A stretch of 22,533 nucleotides of DNA from Methanosarcinaceae archaeon (GTDB lineage Archaea; Halobacteriota; Methanosarcinia; Methanosarcinales; Methanosarcinaceae). A model generated the notes under the pieces. It did not search any database and had not been told where the DNA came from. It saw only the letters and a list, made by a program, of their open reading frames with translations. Below, piece after piece: positions 10,937-17,525 of the stretch. The translations under genes were made by a program, and so were the position numbers. The stretch covers positions 1 through 22,533 of the forward strand of contig DQIO01000322.1 of assembly GCA_020793555.1 (NCBI GenBank), given 5' to 3'. Every line of letters starts with the position of its first letter. Position 1 is the stretch's first letter.

Positions 10937-11198
10937 GGGACTGTGTCCAATATAGCCTGAACGGCAACTATCTCAAAAACCAGTTATTTCAATAGAGGAT
11001 TTATCAAAATCGATAATTACATAGACACGGATTTCACAGATTTACACGGATTTAAGCTTATTCGGAATCGATATCATAAGAGTCTATTTGGTTTGTGGTG
11101 CAAAGTGTTTGATATTTGATAAACATCAAATCTGTGTAAATCCGCTGTAAATCCGTGTCTGAAAAATAACTGGATTTTGGAACTGTGCCAGCCTGAAC
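10937..11198. repeat. Nested inverted-repeat element upstream of rpiA
   Basis: Near-direct copies of GGRACTGTG-CC...GCCTGAAC flank the element (10937-10962 and 11179-11198). Inside, CCAGTTATTT (10980-10989) pairs with AAATAACTGG (11164-11173), and AGACACGGATTT (11023-11034) pairs with AAATCCGTGTCT (11149-11160), with further partly matching ACAGATTTACACGG-type modules. No gene is inside. The shape is that of a small non-autonomous element or a dispersed intergenic repeat. The region between the htpX stop and rpiA (10172-11215) otherwise holds only the repeats and the broken gene listed here. Confidence 0.65.
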
Positions 11199-11215
11199 AT
11201 TATAATTATTGGTGA

Positions 11216-11920
11216 ATGAAAATGAAAGACAGAAATCCGACAGCAGCAAGTATTGAAAAACAGAAGGCAGGAGAAGCAGCAGCAGAACTTGTCAAGGACG
11301 GTATGATAGTTGGACTTGGCACAGGTTCGACTACCGCATACACAATAGCGGAAATTGGCAGGCGTGTTGATGCAGGTTTTGACATCCTTGCAGTTGTGAC
11401 CTCATACCAGTCCGAGGGGCTTGCTATTGAAGCAGGTATTCCGCTGACTTCACTTGCAGAACATCCTGTACTTGATATTGGGATCGATGGTGCAGATCAG
11501 GTGGATGCACATTTCAATGTGATAAAGGGCGGCGGCGCGGCGCATACTCGCGAAAAAGTAGTGGCGCGGTCTGCAAAACGTTTTGTTATTGTTGCGGATG
11601 ATTCTAAAGCCAGTGAGCAATTGAATCATTTTGTTCCTATCGAAGTACTGCCTTATGCCAAGAATCTGGTCATAAGTGAAATGAAAGAACTTGGCGGCGA
11701 ACCTCAGATGCGTCTTGGTGTTCGCAAGGATGGACCTGTGATCTCCGATAACGGCAATTTTATCATTGATGTGGAGTTTGGTATTATCGAAGATCCTGCA
11801 AAACTCTCACTTGAACTATCGGCATGTACAGGTGTAGTTGAGCACGGTATATTTACAGATGTGGATGATGTCTACATCGGACAAAAAGATGGATCGGTGA
11901 CGATAACCTCGTCACGATAG
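11216..11920 (+). CDS. rpiA: Ribose-5-phosphate isomerase A
   Basis: This 234-residue enzyme interconverts ribose 5-phosphate and ribulose 5-phosphate in the cytoplasm, supplying pentose phosphates. Family motifs are GLGTGSTT (residues 33-40, phosphate loop), [10 protein letters not shown], and [14 protein letters not shown] containing the catalytic Glu, followed by FVIVADDSK. Length matches the family. The start is either the ATG at 11216 or the one six bases later; GGTGA lies immediately upstream, favouring the second for spacing but not decisively. It is a single gene with no same-strand neighbour close by, and repeats fill its upstream region. Confidence 0.96.
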   Translation: MKMKDRNPTAASIEKQKAGEAAAELVKDGMIVGLGTGSTTAYTIAEIGRRVDAGFDILAVVTSYQSEGLAIEAGIPLTSLAEHPVLDIGIDGADQVDAHFNVIKGGGAAHTREKVVARSAKRFVIVADDSKASEQLNHFVPIEVLPYAKNLVISEMKELGGEPQMRLGVRKDGPVISDNGNFIIDVEFGIIEDPAKLSLELSACTGVVEHGIFTDVDDVYIGQKDGSVTITSSR

Positions 11921-12349
11921 GTCAGTTCTTAGCTATATAATTATTCGACAAATGGATCAGTGCTGATCCAATTGACAAAAAAATTATGATCGTTAATCGC
12001 ACTTTCCGCAGGTAAATCACAAAAGTGAATCTTTTTCTTAAATAAAAATGATGCCTAATGAGTGCGGTTTCCAAAATTTGCTCACAAATGGTTTAGAATG
12101 ATGTATGTCAATTTTCTATCGAAGTTTGCAAATTGTATACTAAAACAGTACCTTTCCAACATTGAGTGGGCGATATTGTCATCTTACCATGCATATATAT
12201 ATGTACAGTATAAATATAATATGAGATGGATATTCAAAACCAATATCATGAAAAATGTTCAACATTTTCATATACCTGCGGAAAGTGCGATTGATTTAAT
12301 GGTTTCAATGAAAAGTCATGCGTACTCACTTTCCAGAAGTACAGAATGA
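11921..12349. other. Gene-poor gap between rpiA and hdrB
   Basis: This stretch separates the convergent rpiA and hdrB genes. It holds a hairpin GGATCAG-TG-CTGATCC at 11954-11969 followed by an A-rich tract, a plausible 3' end for rpiA. It also holds a perfect 20-bp inverted repeat framing 11995-12292 and a small palindrome AAAATGTT-C-AACATTTT at 12252-12268. A 95-codon plus-strand frame at 12062-12349 has no recognisable features and looks like chance. Confidence 0.6.
11995..12292. repeat. 298-bp segment bounded by perfect 20-bp inverted repeats
   Basis: AATCGCACTTTCCGCAGGTA at 11995-12014 is exactly reverse-complemented at 12273-12292. The enclosed 258 bases are AT-rich without a convincing gene. 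This could be a miniature inverted-repeat element or the remnant of an insertion sequence. No clear target-site duplication is visible next to the arms. Confidence 0.7.
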
Positions 12350-13309
12350 TCAAACCGACACCCCTATCCTCACTAAAAACTCATCAAGCGGCACGGAATG
12401 TGTCTGGAACCCGCAAACTTTCACAGGGTCAGCACCAAGTGCAAGTGCAACGAACTGTGCAATGTTCATGTGCACGAGATCGTACTTTGTCCCGTACTCC
12501 TTTTCAATAACAGGCTGGTACCTGTCATACTGTATCTGGCAGTTCGGACACATGTGGAGCAGAAGCTCAACACCAGCTTCCTTTAAGCTCTCAAGTTTTG
12601 CATGAGTAACCTTGAGGGATAGATCACGGTTAACATGGATCTGTGAAAAACCGGCTCCGCATGTGAGAGTCTTATCTTCATACCATTCAACCACATCAGC
12701 ACCGCAGGACTTTGCGATAGTATCAATGAGCAGCGGATGATTGGGATTTCCAATCATATCATCTGACTGTATCTTATAATAATGGCAGGCATGATGTGCT
12801 GCAACACGAACACCTGAAAAATCAATTGTATTAAGTTTAAGTTTAAGTTTACCGATCTGTTTAGCTTTTGATAAGAATAACTCCACAACATGGTAGAAAT
12901 TGTCAACCTCATCCAGACTATTCTGTTCGTATATCAGGTCATCCAGACCAGCCTGCTTAAAAACAGAATTTATATTCGAGCGTACCTCATCATTGCTATT
13001 GAGCAGTGCACATGCTTTCTTGTTGATCGCATAACAGGTTGAGCACATGGGTGTGATGTTATTGTATCCATTCTTTCTTGCCACTGCAAAATTCCGGGCT
13101 GCAATTGCCGTTGTTGACATCTGGTCGAACAAGTCAAAATAATATCCAAGACCAGTGCAGCAGGACTGTTCATCACTCACAAAGTAGTCTATACCTAATT
13201 TATCAAACACATATGTTGTAGAACTTTCGATGCCGGGGTACTCGACGCTGACCATACATGATTTGAACAAAAAAATGCCGCTATCTGGAATATTTTCAAT
13301 TTGCTTCAT
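12350..13309 (-). CDS. hdrB: Heterodisulfide reductase subunit B (HdrB)
   Basis: This is the 319-residue catalytic subunit of soluble heterodisulfide reductase, which reduces CoM-S-S-CoB at two non-cubane [4Fe-4S] clusters held by two cysteine-rich CCG-type domains. Domain 1 has Cys18, Cys50-Cys51 (SCCTG), Cys89 and Cys92 (CSTC). Domain 2 has Cys175 (HHACHYY), Cys217 (TCGAG), Cys254 and Cys257 (CPNC). The usual CC pair in domain 2 is therefore Thr216-Cys217, so one of the five expected cluster ligands is missing. The ATG at 13309 overlaps the hdrC stop by 4 bases (ATGA). It is the last gene of hdrA-hdrC-hdrB. The substitution may mark a specialised HdrB; activity is not proven by sequence. 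Confidence 0.94.
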   Translation of the reverse strand: MKQIENIPDSGIFLFKSCMVSVEYPGIESSTTYVFDKLGIDYFVSDEQSCCTGLGYYFDLFDQMSTTAIAARNFAVARKNGYNNITPMCSTCYAINKKACALLNSNDEVRSNINSVFKQAGLDDLIYEQNSLDEVDNFYHVVELFLSKAKQIGKLKLKLNTIDFSGVRVAAHHACHYYKIQSDDMIGNPNHPLLIDTIAKSCGADVVEWYEDKTLTCGAGFSQIHVNRDLSLKVTHAKLESLKEAGVELLLHMCPNCQIQYDRYQPVIEKEYGTKYDLVHMNIAQFVALALGADPVKVCGFQTHSVPLDEFLVRIGVSV

Positions 13310-13959
13310 TTTATAATCTCCCCCTTTTCATCGACTGTATTCGATTTACTCTTAGCCATATGTTTCAATAGATCCTGCCGATCGAAAAATCCGATACCTG
13401 CGAGTATTGCACGGATCTCTCCACGTCCGCTGTCTTTCACAGCAACGGCCCCAAGTCCAAGTTCACTGCGCACCGAATCAAGATTATTTTTAAATTCACG
13501 CCATCGTATGCCAAGATCATCTTCCATCTGTCCGACATACAGGTCAGGTATCTTGCTCACACCAAATTCCGAAAACGCATCCCCATATCCGAACAGAACT
13601 TCAAGTTTATTGAGCCCTATACCTTTATTAATAGCCATTTGTTTGAGCACCTGCACAATTTGCGTTGGACTATTGTTGCGAGGACAGCGAAGGTGGCATG
13701 TGTAACAATAAAAACAGTTCCAGATACTTTCATCCTCAATGACGCTGATATCGTTTTCCATCACCCGTTTTACAATCGTGCGTGGATTGTAATCAGTGAA
13801 CCGTGCAGCAGGACAGGATGAGGTACATGCCCCGCACTGCAAACAGCGATCAATTCCAATCGTATCGGATGTCCTAAGGCTTTTTTTCACTGTCTCTGCG
13901 AGTGTATCACATATTGGTGTGTCGTATTCACTAAGTGTCTCTGATATCACGTAAGTCAT
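13306..13959 (-). CDS. hdrC: Heterodisulfide reductase subunit C (HdrC)
   Basis: This is a 217-residue iron-sulfur protein that carries electrons from HdrA to HdrB. Two [4Fe-4S] motifs are complete: CLQCGACTSSCP (Cys39, 42, 45, 49) and CFYCYTCHLRCP (Cys82, 85, 88, 92). The remaining C-terminal half, about 100 residues, is the usual helical HdrC tail; I see no haem-binding membrane part, so it is a soluble HdrC and not HdrE-linked. The ATG at 13959 overlaps the hdrA stop, and its own stop overlaps the hdrB ATG, both as ATGA, indicating coupled translation and probably fixed stoichiometry. Confidence 0.95.
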   Translation of the reverse strand: MTYVISETLSEYDTPICDTLAETVKKSLRTSDTIGIDRCLQCGACTSSCPAARFTDYNPRTIVKRVMENDISVIEDESIWNCFYCYTCHLRCPRNNSPTQIVQVLKQMAINKGIGLNKLEVLFGYGDAFSEFGVSKIPDLYVGQMEDDLGIRWREFKNNLDSVRSELGLGAVAVKDSGRGEIRAILAGIGFFDRQDLLKHMAKSKSNTVDEKGEIIK

Positions 13960-16280
13960 TCTATATCCTCCATTTGTGCAAGCGATATAAAAGTTTCAGC
14001 CAATCCTCTGTAATGTGGTATGTAAGCCTTCTTAAAATGAAGTCGTGCGCCTTTTTTGCCAAGTTCGCCCTTGAGCTGTTCGAAATTCTTAAGTGCAAGC
14101 GGGTAGATGAATGAACCGACTGGATTGTCTGTGGGTTCTTCGACCATCAGCACTGCCTGACTTCCACGTATAAGTGCATGTTCGATCATGGCTTTGGTGA
14201 TAATTGTGGTTGTGGGCACTTGTACGATCTTAATATTTGCAGGATATTCTGCCACACTGTTACCAATGTTGTCGGCAGTGGCATAAGGGATCTCGCGGCT
14301 TAAAAATGCGAGCACATCTCCTTTTTCGATGACTCCATCGATCTCAGCCATAATTTGCTCTTCTTTGTAGCCGGCGATACTGATCGCATCTTTGCTGCAT
14401 AATTTTGTGCAGTATCCACATCCATTGCACACAAGTGGATTAATATCGACATTACCAAGTTTGTCTTTTGAGATCGCCTCAAATGGACATTTGATGCACT
14501 CGTCGCAATTGTTGCATAAAGAGCGCTCAATCTGTGCGATCTGTGGATCAAGTCTGATAACTTTATCCGAGATGAACGCGCTTGTACGTGCCGCCGCAAG
14601 TCCTGACTGTGCAATCGTATCCGTAACATCCTTTGGGGATTGTGCAGTTCCGCAAACAAAAATTCCATCTCTTGATGTATCGACAGGTTTTAGTTTTGAG
14701 TGCTTTTCCTTAATAAATCCATCTTCGCTGAGTGTTATGTTTAGTATATTGGCAACCTGCTTTGTGCCGGCTGATGCTTCCATTGCTGATGATAGCACAA
14801 CCATGTCGGCAGGTATTTCTTTTAATTCCTGGGTGAGAGTGTCTTCGATTTTAACAACAAGATTGTGATTTGCTTTTTGTACCACTTCAGCCGGACGCCC
14901 GCGCACAAAAGAGACACCCATATCCTGTACTGCACGGTAATAGTTCTCATACAATCCAAAGGCGCGGATGTCGATATAGCATATTATCACATTGGCATCA
15001 GGATATTTTTTTACGATAAGGCTTGCGTGTTTGAGTGCTGCCATGCAGCAGTAGCGTGAGCAATACTTATTTCCGCTTTTGCTCTCGTCCCTTGAGCCCA
15101 CACACTGTATCATGACAATGTTGTGTGGCATTGAATTGTCAGATGGGCGTGCGAATTTTCCAAGTGTTGGACCGTTGACCCCGAGTATTCGTGCAAGTTC
15201 CATCTGGGTGACAACATTTTCAAAAAGACCGTATCCATATTGTGGTTTCCTGGAGGCGTCATATTCATCGAATCCGGTTGCCACGACAATAGCACCAACA
15301 TCAAGTTCGATCATCTCGTCCTTTTGTTCAAAGTCAATAGCATTTACTTTGCAGATATCCCTGCACTTGCCACATTCTCCGCCTGTAAGTTCGATACAAT
15401 GATCAGGATCGATAGAATATATCTGCGGTACGGATTGGGCAAAGCGCATGGATATTGCTTTTTTGTCCTTTACACCGCAGTTATAGTCATTTTCCACATA
15501 CGTAGGACACACTTTGCTACACCTGCCGCATGCCATACAATTGTCTTTCACGTACCGTGGTTTTTTTCGTATTGTGACCCTGAAATCACCTGCACTGCCA
15601 TTTACGTTTTCAACTTCCGAGCATGTGATGAGTGTGATGTTTGGGTGCGAGCCGACCTCGTTCATGAGAGGACTCAATGAACACATGGAGCATTCTTCAG
15701 CGAGTTTTTCAGGAGAAAACATTTTTCCGATTTTTGCACTGTTGCCGCCAATTGTTACTTCTTTCTCGATGAGATAAGTGTGAATGCCATTATTCGCGAG
15801 GTTAAGTGCAGAATTTATTCCTGCAATTCCACCACCTATGACCATTGCATTTGGATTGATTGGAATTTGTATCGGTATTAGTGGGAGAGCAGTCTGTATG
15901 CGCTTGATCTTGCCATTTAGAAGTGATATTGCTTTGTTTGTTGTTGCAAGGTTATTCGGGTGTACCCAAGAGCATTGTTCACGAAGATTTGCGATCTCAA
16001 GCATTGATGCATTCAGTTGTGCATCCTCTACGCATTTCTTGAACAGTTTTTCGTGTTTTGCCGGCGTACAGGCACCTATGATGACTTTATCGAGTGAATG
16101 TTTGTATATGCTTGTTTTTATTAGGTCTTGTCCGACATTTGAACATAGATACTCACAATCAAAAGTAGAGATGTTATCCGATCGAATTTCCTGTTTCACT
16201 GATCTGATGTCGATAATATCTGATATGTTCCCGCCGCAGTGACAGATAAATACGCCAACATGATCCTTTGAATGGTTCAT
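13956..16280 (-). CDS. hdrA: Heterodisulfide reductase subunit A (HdrA) with C-terminal MvhD-like domain lacking cysteines
   Basis: This is the 774-residue flavoprotein subunit that receives electrons and, in characterised HdrABC, bifurcates them at FAD. The N-terminal domain has FICHCGGNI (about 11-19). The FAD-binding GGGIAG is at about 149-154. The inserted ferredoxin domain has Cys248/251/254/258 and Cys303/306/310. The HdrA signature has Cys393, 407, 411 and 412. The C-terminal ferredoxin domain has Cys589/592/595/598, one residue shorter than the usual CxxCxxCxxxCP, and Cys618/621/624/628. Residues about 645-774 resemble MvhD/FlpD but contain no cysteine, so no [2Fe-2S] site. I chose the ATG at 16280 over a GTG at 16328 because the protein then starts like relatives and a TATA box (TATATA, 16305-16310) sits about 28 bases upstream, which would exclude the GTG. 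Confidence 0.93.
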   Translation of the reverse strand: MNHSKDHVGVFICHCGGNISDIIDIRSVKQEIRSDNISTFDCEYLCSNVGQDLIKTSIYKHSLDKVIIGACTPAKHEKLFKKCVEDAQLNASMLEIANLREQCSWVHPNNLATTNKAISLLNGKIKRIQTALPLIPIQIPINPNAMVIGGGIAGINSALNLANNGIHTYLIEKEVTIGGNSAKIGKMFSPEKLAEECSMCSLSPLMNEVGSHPNITLITCSEVENVNGSAGDFRVTIRKKPRYVKDNCMACGRCSKVCPTYVENDYNCGVKDKKAISMRFAQSVPQIYSIDPDHCIELTGGECGKCRDICKVNAIDFEQKDEMIELDVGAIVVATGFDEYDASRKPQYGYGLFENVVTQMELARILGVNGPTLGKFARPSDNSMPHNIVMIQCVGSRDESKSGNKYCSRYCCMAALKHASLIVKKYPDANVIICYIDIRAFGLYENYYRAVQDMGVSFVRGRPAEVVQKANHNLVVKIEDTLTQELKEIPADMVVLSSAMEASAGTKQVANILNITLSEDGFIKEKHSKLKPVDTSRDGIFVCGTAQSPKDVTDTIAQSGLAAARTSAFISDKVIRLDPQIAQIERSLCNNCDECIKCPFEAISKDKLGNVDINPLVCNGCGYCTKLCSKDAISIAGYKEEQIMAEIDGVIEKGDVLAFLSREIPYATADNIGNSVAEYPANIKIVQVPTTTIITKAMIEHALIRGSQAVLMVEEPTDNPVGSFIYPLALKNFEQLKGELGKKGARLHFKKAYIPHYRGLAETFISLAQMEDIE

Positions 16281-16303
16281 GTCTTCGTATTTGGATGTAT
16301 TTG

Positions 16304-16316
16304 GTATATAATATTG
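16304..16316 (-). promoter_or_regulatory. Candidate TATA box for hdrA
   Basis: The minus strand reads AATATTATATACC here, centred about 28 bases before the hdrA ATG at 16280. That spacing predicts a transcript starting at or a few bases before the ATG, consistent with the lack of a Shine-Dalgarno site. A second TATA-like site at about 16396-16407 would give a leader of about 95 bases. Confidence 0.5.
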
Positions 16317-16372
16317 ACCGATAAGCACAGATAATTATCCCATTTGAGATATATTCCCCTGTAATATATCCG

Positions 16373-16394
16373 TTTTAGGATAGTAGTCCTAAAA
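16373..16394. promoter_or_regulatory. Perfect palindrome between regulator gene and hdrA
   Basis: TTTTAGGA and TCCTAAAA (8-bp arms, 6-base spacer) lie just downstream of a minus-strand TATA-like tract (16396-16407). That is where an archaeal repressor would block transcription start. It is a candidate operator for the winged-helix protein encoded next door. On the minus strand no U run follows it, so it is a poor terminator for that gene. Confidence 0.5.
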
Positions 16395-16462
16395 AAATAT
16401 AATATTTGTTTTAAATAAGAATTATATTTTATGACCGAATTATGGCGTTATTCGATTGAAGT

Positions 16463-16837
16463 TTAGGCAAAACTTTTTAGTCGCTGTATGTTTTCAAGAA
16501 TTGTTTTGTTCTCTATCATTATCTTTTCTTCGATGGTCTTTATGATATTATCAAGCGGAACAACAAGTTTATATATTTTTATTGGTCGTCCTTTTCCTTC
16601 AGTCTTCTTCTCATCTCGTATGTCTACCCAATTATATTCATTCAGGTGACGCATGGCAATACTGACTTCCGGTTGTCGCAGCCCCGATGCCATCTCGATA
16701 TCACGGGACGTGACTTCGTTTACATTTGATAAGCACGCAAGAGTTAAAGCAACAGGTCTGCTCAAATTGAGCTTTCTAAGTAGTTCAGCTATTTGCAATT
16801 CGCGCTCTTCCATCCTCATAAATTGATCATTTATCAT
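16463..16837 (-). CDS. Winged helix-turn-helix transcriptional regulator
   Basis: This is a 124-residue DNA-binding protein of the MarR/ArsR/TrmB-like winged-helix type. Residues about 25-85 hold the fold: SRPVALTLACL (helix 1), EVTSRDIEMASGL (helices 2-3), QPEVSIAMRHLNEYNWVDI (recognition helix and following turn), then the basic wing EKKTEGKGRPIKIYKL. The C-terminal 35 residues are a helix suitable for dimerisation. There is no ligand-binding domain and no metal-binding cysteine pattern. The ATG at 16837 follows GGTGGT. It is directly upstream of hdrA on the same strand, so control of the hdr operon is a reasonable guess but not shown. Confidence 0.88.
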   Translation of the reverse strand: MINDQFMRMEERELQIAELLRKLNLSRPVALTLACLSNVNEVTSRDIEMASGLRQPEVSIAMRHLNEYNWVDIRDEKKTEGKGRPIKIYKLVVPLDNIIKTIEEKIMIENKTILENIQRLKSFA

Positions 16838-17001
16838 ATTACCACCAAATATGTCCTATATTTCACAAAATATATATTATTTATTAATATATAAGTTTAA
16901 TGGAATTCATTTTATAAAAAATGTATATACATCACTGAAGTTAGTTCAACATAAAAGTCAATTTTATAATTTGAATGCATAAAAGAGCCTATATTTGATA
17001 G
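16838..17001. promoter_or_regulatory. AT-rich promoter region of the winged-helix regulator
   Basis: The minus strand carries several TATA-like tracts between about 16860 and 16895 (for example AATATATATTTTG), any of which could serve the regulator gene. The rest, up to the tRNA-Ile 3' end, shows no gene. Confidence 0.4.
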
Positions 17002-17075
17002 TGGGCCCGCTGCGATTCGAACGCAGGACCTCCCGGTTATCAGCCGGGTGCTCCACCTGTCTAAGCTACGGGCCC
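17002..17075 (-). tRNA. tRNA-Ile (GAU anticodon)
   Basis: On the minus strand the sequence folds as a full cloverleaf. The acceptor GGGCCCG pairs with CGGGCCC, the D arm is GCTT...GGAGC, the anticodon stem CCCGG/CCGGG has loop CTGATAA (anticodon GAT), and the T stem CTGCG/CGCAG has loop TTCGAAT. The discriminator is A. No CCA is encoded and there is no intron. It is transcribed divergently from the tRNA-Ala gene. Confidence 0.97.
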
Positions 17076-17126
17076 ATTAGGGATTTATATGTGGTGCGTG
17101 TTCATCACGCGACAGACCAAATACGC

Positions 17127-17193
17127 ATACAGGTACTTTAATATTTCGCTCAGTAGCAACAAGTTTTATAAAAATATCATAAAGTACCTGTAT
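17127..17193. repeat. Long hairpin between divergent tRNA genes
   Basis: ATACAGGTACTTTA (17127-17140) pairs perfectly with TAAAGTACCTGTAT (17180-17193). The stem is extended inward by ATATTT/AAATAT after a small bulge, leaving a loop of about 25 bases. It sits in the 178-base gap between the two tRNA genes. It could be a small RNA, an operator or a miniature element; no gene is evident here. Confidence 0.7.
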
Positions 17194-17253
17194 AGAATTA
17201 TCAAATCAGCGATACCTTTATTTGAGATAGTGCCAAGTATATTCAGAAATAAT

Positions 17254-17358
17254 GGGCCGGTAGATCAGGGGAAGATCGCTACCTTGGCAATTGGATAGAC
17301 TACACTGGCTGTCCAACCTAATTGGTAGAGGCCTCGGGTTCAATTCCCGATCGGTCCA
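17254..17358 (+). tRNA. tRNA-Ala (GGC anticodon) with a 33-nt intron
   Basis: The acceptor GGGCCGG pairs with TCGGTCC, including the G3-U70 pair that marks tRNA-Ala. The D arm is GATC/GATC and the T arm is TCGGG-TTCAATT-CCCGA; the discriminator is A and no CCA is encoded. The anticodon stem CTACC (17279-17283) pairs with GGTAG (17324-17328), but 40 bases lie between them instead of 7. Removing 17290-17322 leaves the normal loop TTGGCAT with anticodon GGC, so the intron sits at the common 37/38 position. Inside the intron TTGGATAG pairs with CTGTCCAA. The bulge-helix-bulge looks imperfect. A T-rich tract follows the gene. Confidence 0.9.
17290..17322 (+). other. Predicted tRNA-Ala intron (33 nt)
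   Basis: This segment must be removed for the anticodon loop to have seven bases. Its ends are set by the canonical site after position 37; a shift of one base is possible. The 8-bp internal stem (one G-U pair) would present the splice sites to the archaeal tRNA endonuclease, although the central helix is not a textbook bulge-helix-bulge. Confidence 0.75.
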
Positions 17359-17525
17359 CTTTATTTTTATAATATTTTTCCAATCATTTTGTTTGTATAA
17401 CTATTTTTAGTGCCAATGCAATCCGCCTACGCGGTCACGATATTTTTTTCAATTTAATTATACAAATACAAATTTGTGTCACCAATTGGAAGGCTATAAA
17501 TCCCCGAAATGACAGACAATAAACC
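17359..17525 (+). promoter_or_regulatory. Promoter region of deacetylase gene with GC hairpin
   Basis: A T-rich tract (about 17360-17381) may end the tRNA-Ala transcript. A small CCGC-CTAC-GCGG hairpin follows at about 17422-17433. The TATA box CTATAAAT at 17494-17501 lies about 28 bases before the ATG at 17526, so the deacetylase message is probably leaderless; no Shine-Dalgarno site is present. Confidence 0.55.

Noticed and set aside
12062..12349. Plus-strand 95-codon frame between rpiA and hdrB
   Set aside because: Composition is that of AT-rich noncoding DNA, it contains one inverted-repeat arm, and there is no Shine-Dalgarno site or family resemblance.
16281..16328. Longer hdrA start at GTG 16328
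   Set aside because: It would put the good TATA box inside the reading frame and adds 16 residues with no counterpart in HdrA relatives.
17089..17298. Plus-strand 69-codon frame between the tRNA genes
   Set aside because: It runs through the hairpin and into the tRNA-Ala gene, so it cannot be a real gene.
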